Part shown: one piece after another, positions 31,735 through 38,338 of the stretch
Position numbering within the stretch: the stretch's first letter is position 1
Layout of the letters: every line of letters begins with the position of its first letter
Source of the DNA: a virus
IMG/VR virus record: IMGVR_UViG_3300037070_001552
Coordinates: 1-63,932 of that record
Strand: one strand, 5' to 3'
Length of the DNA stretch: 63,932 nucleotides
Notes under the pieces: model-generated
The model's input: only the letters and a program-made list of their open reading frames with translations
The model's database searches: none
What the model was told of the DNA's origin: nothing
Position numbers and translations under genes: made by a program

Positions 31735-31998
31735 TCATGCTCCTTGTGTCGTGAACTGGACGTTGTGGGCGGGGGTGCGGGACGTGTTGGTGACGCTGAT
31801 GAGCGCGCCATCTTCGTTGATCTTCCAGACCCAACGAGGGGTCTCATCCCCGGGCTCGCCCACCTCCATCGTGATGCTCTCGGCGACCGAGTGCTTGCGC
31901 GCATCGCGCAGCTCGAGCTCGCCCTGCTCGATGGTGTCGAACTCCACGAATGCGACGTGGGTGCGAGTCGGGTCGTCGATGATTCCGGTGTAACGCAT
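31735..31998 (-). CDS. Small hypothetical protein (87 aa)
   Basis: Starts at ATG 31998 (MRYTGIIDDPTRTHVAFVEF) with GAGAGGAGCACG upstream. Small alpha/beta domain (DTIEQGELELRDARKHSVAE), ending in strands. Two bases separate its stop from the DUF4192 start. No function assigned. Confidence 0.65.
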   Translation of the reverse strand: MRYTGIIDDPTRTHVAFVEFDTIEQGELELRDARKHSVAESITMEVGEPGDETPRWVWKINEDGALISVTNTSRTPAHNVQFTTQGA

Positions 31999-32055
31999 GG
32001 TCGTGCTCCTCTCGTGTGAGCACCCGATCGGGCGCTCGTGGTGGTGGTCATGCAA

Positions 32056-32127
32056 GGAGGTGCGGGCTCCCCGTGCGGTCTTGCCGACTCGCGGGTGGGC
32101 CCGCTACAAACGGTCGCCCGCACCTCC
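32056..32127 (-). ncRNA. Candidate structured RNA in the leader of the 31998 gene
   Basis: GGAGGTGCGGGC at one end pairs perfectly with GCCCGCACCTCC at the other (12 bp), enclosing 48 bases that form further hairpins, GCGGGCCCACCCGC and GTCGGCAAGAC. Length and branching recall a tRNA or small riboswitch, but T-arm and D-arm consensus are missing. It fills most of a 144-base gap. Strand chosen by the surrounding genes. Confidence 0.45.
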
Positions 32128-32142
32128 GGTGTGTGTGGTCTG

Positions 32143-32403
32143 TCAGGCGCTAGCGAAGTGCCGCGCGAGCTTCGGGTTGACGGGGATCCAGTCGCCCGCA
32201 TCGGTGCGTCGGAGCACCGGCGTGACGAACTCGTGGCGTCGCATGATGGCGACGCGAGCGCGCTTGGCTGCACCCTCCGAGGGGTACGTCGAGGTGACCA
32301 CCGCACCGTGTCCGGGGACACGTGTGGCGAGCGCGAAGCGGTGCGAACGGGCGGGCTTGAATGCGGGTGCGGGGGTGTAACCCGGCACGTCTACGTACGT
32401 CAT
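32143..32403 (-). CDS. Hypothetical basic protein (86 aa)
   Basis: ATG 32403 with GGAAAGGACAC upstream and a promoter 33 bases beyond. Basic, with ARSHRFALATRVPGHGAVVT and EGAAKRARVAIMRRHEFVTP. First gene of the 32403-30357 operon. No family recognised. Confidence 0.65.
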   Translation of the reverse strand: MTYVDVPGYTPAPAFKPARSHRFALATRVPGHGAVVTSTYPSEGAAKRARVAIMRRHEFVTPVLRRTDAGDWIPVNPKLARHFASA

Positions 32404-32435
32404 GGTGAGTGTCCTTTCCGGGGCCAGTGGTCACT

Positions 32436-32464
32436 AGCCTATGGTGCGGCGAGCCTTAGGTCAA
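32436..32464 (-). promoter_or_regulatory. Sigma70-like promoter for the 32403 operon
   Basis: On the minus strand TTGACC, 17 bases starting TAAGGCTCG, then TAGGCT. The best -35 match of the minus-arm set. Confidence 0.72.
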
Positions 32465-32489
32465 CGGCTCGATGGGCCATGCGCCTGTC

Positions 32490-32517
32490 TGCGCATGTGC
32501 ATGTACGTCCATGCGCA
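32490..32517. repeat. Inverted repeat TGCGCATG..CATGCGCA
   Basis: Eight-base arms separated by 12 bases, in the gap upstream of the promoter at 32436 and next to palindrome copy 3. Possibly a binding site. Confidence 0.4.
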
Positions 32518-32544
32518 AGTGCGCACAACGCGAGGAGGGCGGGG

Positions 32545-32559
32545 CCCAAACGGTTTGGG
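32545..32559. promoter_or_regulatory. Palindrome CCCAAACGGTTTGGG, copy 3
   Basis: Begins one base after the stop of the gene at 32561 and 80 bases upstream of the -35 box at 32459. The position just after a stop fits a transcription-blocking site better than a simple operator. Confidence 0.6.
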
Positions 32560-32560
32560 G

Positions 32561-32860
32561 TCAGCCCTGGTAGAGCTCGTCGTGCGGCGTGAACACGACG
32601 GGCCCGCAGTAGTACGCGTCCGTGCTGGGCTGCCCGCTCTCGAGGATCATCGCGACACATACGCGGTCACCCTCGTGCACGATCGGGTCGCCGGCGACGA
32701 TGATGAACAGCGCGATCAGGCCCCCGATGCAGGCGCCGGCGAGCACGCCGAGGCCGAAGATCGCGTTGACCGAGTTGGTCTTGGGCGTGTGTGTGCCGGC
32801 CACCGCAGCGGTGCGGAAGTGCTCGCTCACGGGCTGGTGTGTGGTGCGTCTGGCGTCCAT
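32561..32860 (-). CDS. Single-pass membrane protein (99 aa)
   Basis: Starts at ATG 32860 (MDARRTTHQPVSEHFRTAAV). One hydrophobic helix at about residues 32-56 (IFGLGVLAGACIGGLIALFI), then a short outer domain with two Cys. GAGAGGTCAAC upstream is a moderate ribosome site. Function unknown. Confidence 0.65.
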   Translation of the reverse strand: MDARRTTHQPVSEHFRTAAVAGTHTPKTNSVNAIFGLGVLAGACIGGLIALFIIVAGDPIVHEGDRVCVAMILESGQPSTDAYYCGPVVFTPHDELYQG

Positions 32861-32930
32861 TTTTGTTGACCTCTCTCGAGTGTGTGCGGGGCGCACGCTA
32901 TGGCGTACGTGGCCCCATCTTTGTTGACGA

Positions 32931-33086
32931 TTACGAGCGGATGAGCTCGCGTGCTTCGACGAGCCAGGTGATGTCCGGCCGCTGCGTGCTGCTCACCCGC
33001 ACGAGCGAGCGTGTGCGGTGCGGGCGTGTGATCCGGCGCACCTCGATGAGAGTGCCGGCCACGCGCACGTACCAGCGCACGCTCAC
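32931..33086 (-). CDS. Small basic protein (51 aa)
   Basis: From GTG 33086, overlapping the previous stop by GTGA. MSVRWYVRVAGTLIEVRRIT, then RPHRTRSLVRVSS, ending LVEARELIRS. Compact beta-rich protein of unknown role. Confidence 0.6.
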   Translation of the reverse strand: MSVRWYVRVAGTLIEVRRITRPHRTRSLVRVSSTQRPDITWLVEARELIRS

Positions 33087-33199
33087 GAGCGCCTGCGCAG
33101 GTGCAGCCCGAGCGCAAAGAGCAGGATCCCCACGACCACCGCGAGCGCGATGAGCGGGCGATCGAGCGGGATGGTCTCGATCCCGGCGAGCGCGCTCAT
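33083..33199 (-). CDS. Very small membrane protein (38 aa)
   Basis: From ATG 33199, coupled by ATGA. MSALAGIETIPLDRPLIALA, then a hydrophobic helix (LIALAVVVGILLFALGL) and a basic end HLRRRS, which predicts the C-terminus inside. Function unknown. Confidence 0.62.
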   Translation of the reverse strand: MSALAGIETIPLDRPLIALAVVVGILLFALGLHLRRRS

Positions 33200-33423
33200 G
33201 TCCAGCGCTCGCAGTCGCACGAGCGTGCCTGCACGAGATCGCAGAGCTCGTAGAACACGCGCTCCAAGCGACGCTCCTGCATGCGCTCGTGAGAGCGGGT
33301 GTGCGAGTGATCGAGCGCCCGGATGAGCCGGATCTCGAGCGTGCGCAAGCGCACCTCGCGGGTGGTGCGGGTGGTGTGTGTGCATGTGGCCGGGATGCTC
33401 ACGGCCTGGGTGTCGATTGCCAT
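33196..33423 (-). CDS. Hypothetical protein, first gene of the leftward arm
   Basis: 75 residues from ATG 33423. There is no Shine-Dalgarno; the start codon lies only six bases after the -10 box, so the mRNA is probably leaderless, a common state in actinobacteria. Helical basic protein (EVRLRTLEIRLIRALDHSHT, ERMQERRLERVFYELCDLVQ). Likely made very early. Confidence 0.65.
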   Translation of the reverse strand: MAIDTQAVSIPATCTHTTRTTREVRLRTLEIRLIRALDHSHTRSHERMQERRLERVFYELCDLVQARSCDCERWT

Positions 33424-33429
33424 GTGAAC

Positions 33430-33458
33430 AACCTATGCCCTGCCGAGCCTTAGGTCCA
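33430..33458 (-). promoter_or_regulatory. Leftward promoter at the divergent region
   Basis: On the minus strand TGGACC, 17 bases starting TAAGGCTCGG, then TAGGTT. Its first 11 bases are nearly the same as those of the promoter at 32436. The expected start point falls on the ATG at 33423. Confidence 0.7.
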
Positions 33459-33504
33459 GCGTTCGCGCACCACCCGTGCGCGTGACGCGCGAGCTGCTCG
33501 AACC

Positions 33505-33519
33505 CCCAAACGGTTTGGG
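33505..33519. promoter_or_regulatory. Palindrome CCCAAACGGTTTGGG, copy 4
   Basis: Lies between the divergent promoters, 47 bases from the leftward -35 box and 45 bases from the rightward one. Flanked symmetrically by CC and GG. Confidence 0.62.
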
Positions 33520-33563
33520 GTTCCCGGTCCTCGCGCTACGCGCACAGTTCGGGGCAGGGTGGC

Positions 33564-33592
33564 TTGACATGGGGCCTGTCAAGCCGTAGTCT
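33564..33592 (+). promoter_or_regulatory. Rightward promoter with overlapping inverted repeat
   Basis: TTGACA, 17 bases, TAGTCT, the best consensus promoter in the window. An inverted repeat GCTTGACA/TGTCAAGC (33562-33584) includes the whole -35 box, so a repressor could cover it. Confidence 0.8.
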
Positions 33593-33678
33593 GATCCGTG
33601 ATCGGCCCGAACCGGGTCGGCGAACCGGGTCCCACACGGGACACACGATGCGGGACACACGCCCCGCGAGGAGGAATC

Positions 33679-34638
33679 ATGACCAGCAAGACAGCGATCA
33701 AGCCCATCACGTGGACGAGCGCGGAGCGCATCGCGAAGGCTTTCCGGACGAGCGACAAGGATCTCGCCGCCCGCGTACGAGCACTCATCCCCGTGTGCGA
33801 CCGGTCGGCGGCGACCATCGTCGACGAGGTGTGGGCCGCGTACGAGGCGCACAAGAGCGTGCTCACGTGGGCGTTCGGAGAATCCACGATCCAGACCAGC
33901 CTGAACGTCGCGAAGGCGTACGTGAGCATCGCGCCGAGCCTGCGGGCGAAGCTCACGACGGCCCAGGAAACGTCGATCCTCGCGGATCTCGTGCGCATCC
34001 GGCGCTCACGTGAGACCATCCCGGTCGCCGGTCGCAAGACGGGCATGGCGGGCGGCGCGAAGGCCCTGAACGCGGCGATCGCCGCTTGCGTGACGAGCGA
34101 GCCCGCGAAGTGGATGGTCGGCGTCAACGTGGTCGCGAACGTCATCGGCGAAGCCGAAGCCGCAGACAGGCGTGGGCGTACGGCCGCGAAGCGGATGACC
34201 GGCGACGATGACTCGGCGACCGACGCCGCGAGCGCACACAACGAGCAGGCGGCCGACGTGCGCAAGGGCAACGAGGGCGCCGAGAAGAACAACACACGGG
34301 CGCACCGGGCGAGCAAGAACGAGCGCAAGTCCACGGTGACCGACCCGCTCAAGCCGAGCGCGGAGACGCAGGCGCACATGCCCGCCGACAACTCCGGCAA
34401 CGTCGCACCGGCGAAGATCGACCCGCTCGCCGACGCGAGCGTGGACGCGCTCCTGAAAGAACTCTCCAAGCGCCTGATCCTCGGATACGTGCCTACGGGC
34501 AAGCAGGATCTCGCGATGACCGAACTCGCCGCGACGTGGCAGGCACGCGTCGAGGATGCGCCCGCGAAGATGGCAGGCAAGTACCTCGAGCGCACGTCGG
34601 CTCCCGTGGGCGAGGCCCTGGCAGGTTCCGTGAAGTAA
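33679..34638 (+). CDS. Hypothetical protein, first gene of the rightward arm
   Basis: 319 residues; ATG 33679 follows GAGGAGGAATC. Residues 1-165 are helical (ERIAKAFRTSDKDLAARVRA, KLTTAQETSILADLVRIRRS). A charged disordered stretch at about 170-245 (many Asp, Asn and Lys) is followed by a second helical part (VDALLKELSKRLILGYVPTG). It has its own strong promoter and a terminator, so it is an independent, probably early, unit. No family recognised. Confidence 0.72.
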   Translation: MTSKTAIKPITWTSAERIAKAFRTSDKDLAARVRALIPVCDRSAATIVDEVWAAYEAHKSVLTWAFGESTIQTSLNVAKAYVSIAPSLRAKLTTAQETSILADLVRIRRSRETIPVAGRKTGMAGGAKALNAAIAACVTSEPAKWMVGVNVVANVIGEAEAADRRGRTAAKRMTGDDDSATDAASAHNEQAADVRKGNEGAEKNNTRAHRASKNERKSTVTDPLKPSAETQAHMPADNSGNVAPAKIDPLADASVDALLKELSKRLILGYVPTGKQDLAMTELAATWQARVEDAPAKMAGKYLERTSAPVGEALAGSVK

Positions 34639-34654
34639 CCTCGCGTCGCTCGTT

Positions 34655-34691
34655 GAGCGCCCGTCGCCCGCACGTTGGGTGACGGGCGCTC
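34655..34691 (+). terminator. Terminator after the 33679 gene
   Basis: GAGCGCCCGTC pairs with GACGGGCGCTC around a 15-base loop and is followed by GTTCGTT. It ends the single-gene unit. Confidence 0.7.
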
Positions 34692-34724
34692 GTTCGTTGG
34701 CGCGCGGTCGCTCGTTGAGTGACC

Positions 34725-34875
34725 TCGCACACGCGAGCTGCTCGCGCGCACACCCTACGCGCGCGAGAGTCTCGCCCGGCAGAATGCCGGCCACGCGCAC
34801 ACGCGCGCCAGCTCGCACGCGCGAGCTGCCCGCGCGCAGCTGCGTGCACACGCCCACGCGCACCCACGCGCGCGA
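34725..34875. other. Alternating CG/CA-rich non-coding stretch
   Basis: Runs of CGCGCG and CACGCGC alternate over 150 bases, with near repeats such as CACGCGCGAGCTGC and GCGCGCACAC. No ribosome site or credible reading frame. Alternating purine-pyrimidine DNA of this kind can adopt Z form. It fills the gap between the terminator at 34655 and the promoter at 34891. Confidence 0.55.
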
Positions 34876-34890
34876 GGCCGAAAGTCACAC

Positions 34891-34919
34891 TTGCACTATG
34901 GCTCCGGATGCCTTAGCGT
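34891..34919 (+). promoter_or_regulatory. Promoter of the Ala/Lys-rich protein gene
   Basis: TTGCAC, 17 bases, TAGCGT. The leader that follows has CCACACGGGGACCGGCGAACCG, related to the leader of the 33679 gene. Confidence 0.65.
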
Positions 34920-34970
34920 GTGTCTTGCACGGTTCCACACGGGGACCGGCGAACCGGATAGGAAACGATC

Positions 34971-35438
34971 ATGACCACCACCACCACCACCCGCGCCGCA
35001 CGGATCGACGCCGCCAAGGTTGCACGGGCGGAAGCGCTTCAGGCATTCCGCGCCGCATCCGCGACCGCGCGTGAAGCCAAGTCGGAAGCGAACCGCGCCG
35101 CATTCCGAGCCCAGCCGATTCGCGTGTCGGCATCCGCCGTGCACGCGGTCACGGGTGCGACTCTCGCCGACGGCGCGACCGCACGGGGGACAGTCACGGA
35201 AGCACACGCCGCCAAGTATGTGAGCATCCGACCCCTCATCGGTAAGCGTGTCACGTTCGCCCGCACGGGAGACGCGCACACGGCGGCAGGACCGACCGCC
35301 AAGTCGGACGCCGCCAAGCGCTACGCGGACGCCAAGCGTGCGGAAGCATCGGCCGCTAAGGCTCTGGCATCGGCCCGCGCGACCGTGAAGCGTGTGAGCG
35401 CCAAGCCCGTGAAGCGGGCCGCACACGCCGCCAAGTAG
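34971..35438 (+). CDS. Basic Ala/Lys-rich protein, possibly DNA-coating
   Basis: 155 residues; ATG 34971 follows AGGAAACG. Over half of the residues are Ala, Lys, Arg or Thr. N-terminal helix (RIDAAKVARAEALQAFRAAS), a short central beta part (GKRVTFARTGDAHTAAGP), then a histone-H1/HupB-like tail (KRYADAKRAEASAAKALASA, KRVSAKPVKRAAHAAK). Such tails bind DNA. It has its own promoter and terminator. Role inferred from composition only. Confidence 0.7.
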   Translation: MTTTTTTRAARIDAAKVARAEALQAFRAASATAREAKSEANRAAFRAQPIRVSASAVHAVTGATLADGATARGTVTEAHAAKYVSIRPLIGKRVTFARTGDAHTAAGPTAKSDAAKRYADAKRAEASAAKALASARATVKRVSAKPVKRAAHAAK

Positions 35439-35461
35439 CGCGTAGCGCGTGACCGCTAGGT

Positions 35462-35492
35462 TCGCCCCGGTAGGTATCCCCTACCGGGGCGA
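35462..35492 (+). terminator. Perfect 13-bp hairpin after the Ala/Lys-rich gene
   Basis: TCGCCCCGGTAGG pairs with CCTACCGGGGCGA around five bases, 24 bases after the stop. No long U-run, but stem strength and position support a terminator. Confidence 0.7.
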
Positions 35493-35522
35493 TTCGCGTA
35501 TGCGGCGTCAGGCCGGCATAGC

Positions 35523-35605
35523 ATGGCGCCATATCGCGCATATACCAGTACCAGAATCTATTCGGGGTACAGATATACCGGATGTGGGATATATCCGGGG
35601 TACAG
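35523..35605. promoter_or_regulatory. AT-rich island with short repeats
   Basis: Stands out by its A+T content. Contains ATGGCGCCAT (the core of the methyltransferase palindromes), CAGTACCAG, two direct copies of CGGGGTACAG (35563 and 35596), and the imperfect inverted repeat around GGATATATCC. No coding signal. Candidate replication origin or early control region. Confidence 0.45.
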
Positions 35606-35988
35606 TCCCTGTCGCAGCCCCGTAGCGCCAGCGGAGGGGCGGTTCGTCGCGATCACTCCTCGCGCGAGCGCTCGTCGCTACAGGGGAAGTGTCAGCCCGA
35701 ACAGTCTCGACCCTAGGCGCCCAGGTCTATTGCGCGCTCCGCAATAGGTGGCATCCACCGCCGGGCTGCCAAGCGCGCGTAGCGTTTCGCTTGCAGATGC
35801 GCCGTTTCAGCTGAGCGAGGGAGACACCCTCTGGTGCTGACGTGCGGGCCCGCGTCACCGGGCAAGAGACATCATCCGGCTCTAACCCGTTTGCGCCGAT
35901 GTCTAGTCGTGCGACTTCCAAACTCAGACCGGAAGCTCTGCCAGTATGCGCCCGCAACTTCGTGATGGCAAGATCCGACACGCAGGCG
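35606..35988. other. Non-coding stretch with one perfect hairpin
   Basis: No frame here has a ribosome site or sensible protein. The only clear element is CTATTGCG-CGCTC-CGCAATAG at 35727-35747, an 8-bp hairpin. The stretch may hold an untranslated RNA, but I see no T-arm or other known RNA signature. Confidence 0.5.
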
Positions 35989-36001
35989 TATTGTGTACCC
36001 C
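35989..36001 (+). promoter_or_regulatory. -10 box placed for a leaderless transcript
   Basis: TATTGT followed by GTACCCC and then ATG at 36002. The same arrangement, TATTCT GTGCCCC ATG, precedes the tail chaperone gene at 57329. A -35 box is not clear. Confidence 0.5.
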
Positions 36002-36490
36002 ATGACAACTGAGCAGATGGATTGGGTCGACGACGAGCGCGCCGGCCGGCATGACAAGGTGATCCCGCGCGAGCCCGATTTGGGCAAGCGCCTGAAAGCC
36101 ATCGGCGCACTGGTCGGGCGCGAGGACGGCGACGTGTGGGTGAATTGCCCGCTGTCGATCGTGCTCGAGCAGGTGAAGGGTGCGCGCGACGACGAGCACA
36201 CCGCGTGGCTGATCACGCCGCACGGCGAGAAGGTTCCGATCCCGCCGCACGTCGCTGCGCAGATCCGCTCGATCGAGTACAACGGCGGTCAGCCCGTCGG
36301 CATCCAGACCGAGGACGAGATTCGCGTGACCGACGCCGAGACGATCATCGCCGAGCACGGGTGGGCCACCGACGACGTGCCGACCCAGGCCGAGGAGCCG
36401 ATCGAGGATCGACTGCATCGGGCGTTCCTGAACGGCTATCGCGAGGGATCCGAACGTGCGGCGCGCGGCTACCGATGGGATCACTCATGA
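36002..36490 (+). CDS. Hypothetical protein (162 aa)
   Basis: ATG 36002 has no Shine-Dalgarno; seven bases upstream is a -10-like TATTGT, so it is probably leaderless. Hydrophilic protein with VWVNCPLSIVLEQVKGARDD and a C-terminal IEDRLHRAFLNGYREGSERA. First gene of the cluster that leads into terminase. No family recognised. Confidence 0.68.
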   Translation: MTTEQMDWVDDERAGRHDKVIPREPDLGKRLKAIGALVGREDGDVWVNCPLSIVLEQVKGARDDEHTAWLITPHGEKVPIPPHVAAQIRSIEYNGGQPVGIQTEDEIRVTDAETIIAEHGWATDDVPTQAEEPIEDRLHRAFLNGYREGSERAARGYRWDHS

Positions 36491-36804
36491 ACCGCCGGGA
36501 GCACTACCTCGAGGCCGAGGACGCGCTCGCGAAGATCGCTGAGGCCGACGCTCAGATCAAGGAGGCTCTCGCCGACGGTTCGCTGACGGACGAGCAACTC
36601 AAGGCGATCAACGCCGGGATGGAGTACGCCGTGCAGATCGCACAGGTGCACGCCACGCTCGCGCAGGTGCCGGCGCGCTGGATTGCCGGCGAGGACTACT
36701 CGGACCAGACTGAGGGGGCGCTCGCGCAGCACCCTGACGTGCACCCCGACGGCGACACCCGCGGTTCGGGGATGGGGATCCTACATCCGGAGGCAACATC
36801 ATGA
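36487..36804 (+). CDS. Hypothetical helical protein (105 aa)
   Basis: ATG 36487 overlaps the previous stop (ATGA). Long helix at residues 5-60 (EDALAKIAEADAQIKEALAD, AINAGMEYAVQIAQVHATLA), then a flexible tail. No function assigned. Confidence 0.65.
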   Translation: MNRREHYLEAEDALAKIAEADAQIKEALADGSLTDEQLKAINAGMEYAVQIAQVHATLAQVPARWIAGEDYSDQTEGALAQHPDVHPDGDTRGSGMGILHPEATS

Positions 36805-37022
36805 CCGAGACCGAGCCCGACTACAGCGACCGGCCGCAGACCTGTCCGATGTGCGGCAATCCGAACGTCGGCCACACCGCGGGCGCCGACTGGTGCATCG
36901 CGCCGGAGCGCAACGAGGGCGAGCCGCCATCCGAGTACGGGTGCGGCTGGCTGGACGTGCCGAACCCGGTGCCGGTGAACGAGTCCGAGCCCTACCTCGA
37001 GGCGAAGGCGGCCGAGCAATGA
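36801..37022 (+). CDS. Small zinc-ribbon protein (73 aa)
   Basis: ATG 36801 overlaps the previous stop. CPMCGNPNVGHTAGADWC and a later GCGW give four cysteines plus a histidine for one zinc. The rest is acidic. Such ribbons in phages may serve as adaptor proteins; role unknown. Confidence 0.65.
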   Translation: MTETEPDYSDRPQTCPMCGNPNVGHTAGADWCIAPERNEGEPPSEYGCGWLDVPNPVPVNESEPYLEAKAAEQ

Positions 37023-37306
37023 AGCTGATCGCGGAGTCCAAGACCGATCGCGTGTGGGAGGACGAGGAGAGCGGCAACTTCTCGATCGAGCGCGCCGAGG
37101 TGTACACCGTGCGACTGCTCGTGCCCGAGCTGCTCGACGACGCACAGGAAGCGATCTTCATCCGCGCCGGCAAGGATCTCGCGAAGCTCGCCATCGAGAA
37201 GGCTCTCGGCGAGCCGGCCGCCGGCGCCAACGAGACCTACGAGACCGCCGAGGATCATCCCGGGTTCCGATGGCTGCGCGTGACTCGCGCCTATTGGCCC
37301 GCGTGA
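37019..37306 (+). CDS. Hypothetical protein (95 aa)
   Basis: ATG 37019 overlaps the previous stop. Alpha/beta protein with VYTVRLLVPELLDDAQEAIF and a helical KDLAKLAIEKALGEPAAGAN. No family recognised. Confidence 0.65.
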   Translation: MKLIAESKTDRVWEDEESGNFSIERAEVYTVRLLVPELLDDAQEAIFIRAGKDLAKLAIEKALGEPAAGANETYETAEDHPGFRWLRVTRAYWPA

Positions 37307-37327
37307 GTGCCGGGGTACACTTCCGCC

Positions 37328-37507
37328 ATGGCAATTCGAGGACGCAAGCCCAAGGCCGGCACGTCGCGGGATAAGTACCTGCGCGTGCGGATGACACCCG
37401 ACGAGCTCGATCGCACCGAGCGCGTCGCCGAGACCCTGAGCCTCGAGCGCAGTGAGTACGTGCGACAGACCCTGGCGGCCGACGCGAAGCGCAAGAAGAT
37501 CACATGA
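37328..37507 (+). CDS. Ribbon-helix-helix protein (59 aa)
   Basis: From ATG 37328. A basic arm (IRGRKPKAGTSRDKYLRVRM) leads to a strand and two helices (TPDELDRTERVAETLSLERS then EYVRQTLAAD), the pattern of Arc/MetJ-type repressors. TACACT lies six bases upstream, so the mRNA may be leaderless. Probably a DNA-binding regulator. Confidence 0.7.
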   Translation: MAIRGRKPKAGTSRDKYLRVRMTPDELDRTERVAETLSLERSEYVRQTLAADAKRKKIT

Positions 37508-37641
37508 AGCTGCTGATCGGATTCGTTCTCGGCGTCGCGGCCACCTACGGCGCCGCTCTCGCGCTGTTCATGATCGGAGACCGGCTCGAGGTGGAGGCCG
37601 CGCGCGAGGACGAGCTCGAGGGGTGGGCGAACGGTGTCTGA
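37504..37641 (+). CDS. Small membrane protein (45 aa)
   Basis: ATG 37504 overlaps the regulator stop by ATGA. MKLLIGFVLGVAATYGAALA forms a membrane helix, and the C-terminal half is acidic. It overlaps the next gene by eight bases. Confidence 0.6.
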   Translation: MKLLIGFVLGVAATYGAALALFMIGDRLEVEAAREDELEGWANGV

Positions 37642-38338
37642 CGACGAGTACCCACCGGAGGCCGGCGATAACGTCGTGTTCCTCGATATGCACAAGCCGA
37701 CCGGCCGCAAGCGCAAGGGCGGCGGCGGTTCCGGCAGGGGTGGCGGCGGCGAGGGCGGCGATCCGCCGGCCAAGAAGGAGAAGCGCCGGATCATCCCGGT
37801 GCTGCCGAAGATCGAGATCGACGCATCCGAGATCGAGATCACCGGGCCGGTCACCCGCCGAGATCGCGCCGTCGTGAACATGCGCATCACCGGCGCCAGC
37901 TTTCAGAAGATCTCGGACGTGCTGGATCTCGGATCTGCGACCGAGGCCAAGAAGATCCTGTACGCGACGCTCGCCAAGACCCATCCCGAGGAGGACTGGG
38001 ACACGCTGCGCCAGCTGGAAATCGCGCGCGCGGACCAGCTGCTCGAGCAAGCAATGTCCATGGCCGGCGCCGATTACTTCGTCGACCACGAGGATCCCGA
38101 CATCCTGATCCCGAACGAGGACAAGATTCGCTGGGCCGGGGTCGCGCAGTCGGCTCTCGCGCTGCACGCCACCATCACGGGCGCAAAGGCGCCCGTTCGG
38201 ATGGAGGTGACCCCCACCGACCACGAATACGCCATCCTGGTGCAGAAGATGCTCGAGCTCGAGGGCAAGGCGCCCCCGAAGGAGTACGACATCCTGGACG
38301 CGGAGGAGGTCACCGATGAGGAATCAGGACCGGAGTAG
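37634..38338 (+). CDS. Probable small terminase subunit
   Basis: 234 residues from GTG 37634. After a Gly/Lys-rich stretch (residues 25-50) there is a helix-turn-helix-like part (RITGASFQKISDVLDLGSAT) and helical segments around DWDTLRQLEIARADQLLEQA. Position two genes before the large terminase and the HTH plus oligomerisation layout support the call. No direct family signature was seen. Confidence 0.55.
   Translation: MSDDEYPPEAGDNVVFLDMHKPTGRKRKGGGGSGRGGGGEGGDPPAKKEKRRIIPVLPKIEIDASEIEITGPVTRRDRAVVNMRITGASFQKISDVLDLGSATEAKKILYATLAKTHPEEDWDTLRQLEIARADQLLEQAMSMAGADYFVDHEDPDILIPNEDKIRWAGVAQSALALHATITGAKAPVRMEVTPTDHEYAILVQKMLELEGKAPPKEYDILDAEEVTDEESGPE

Noticed and set aside
32827-33117. 96-codon minus-strand frame overlapping the small genes at 32931 and 32561
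   Set aside because: The alternative frame has a GTGA-coupled start and normal composition; this one is His/Ala/Arg-rich and overlaps two genes.
34679-35074. Plus-strand frames through the CG/CA-rich tract
   Set aside because: Arg/Ala/Thr/His runs from simple-sequence DNA; the real start at 34971 has a promoter and ribosome site.
35523-35747. 74-codon plus-strand frame in the AT-rich island (YRAYTSTRIYSGYRYTG...)
   Set aside because: Translation of short DNA repeats, no ribosome site, composition unlike any neighbour.
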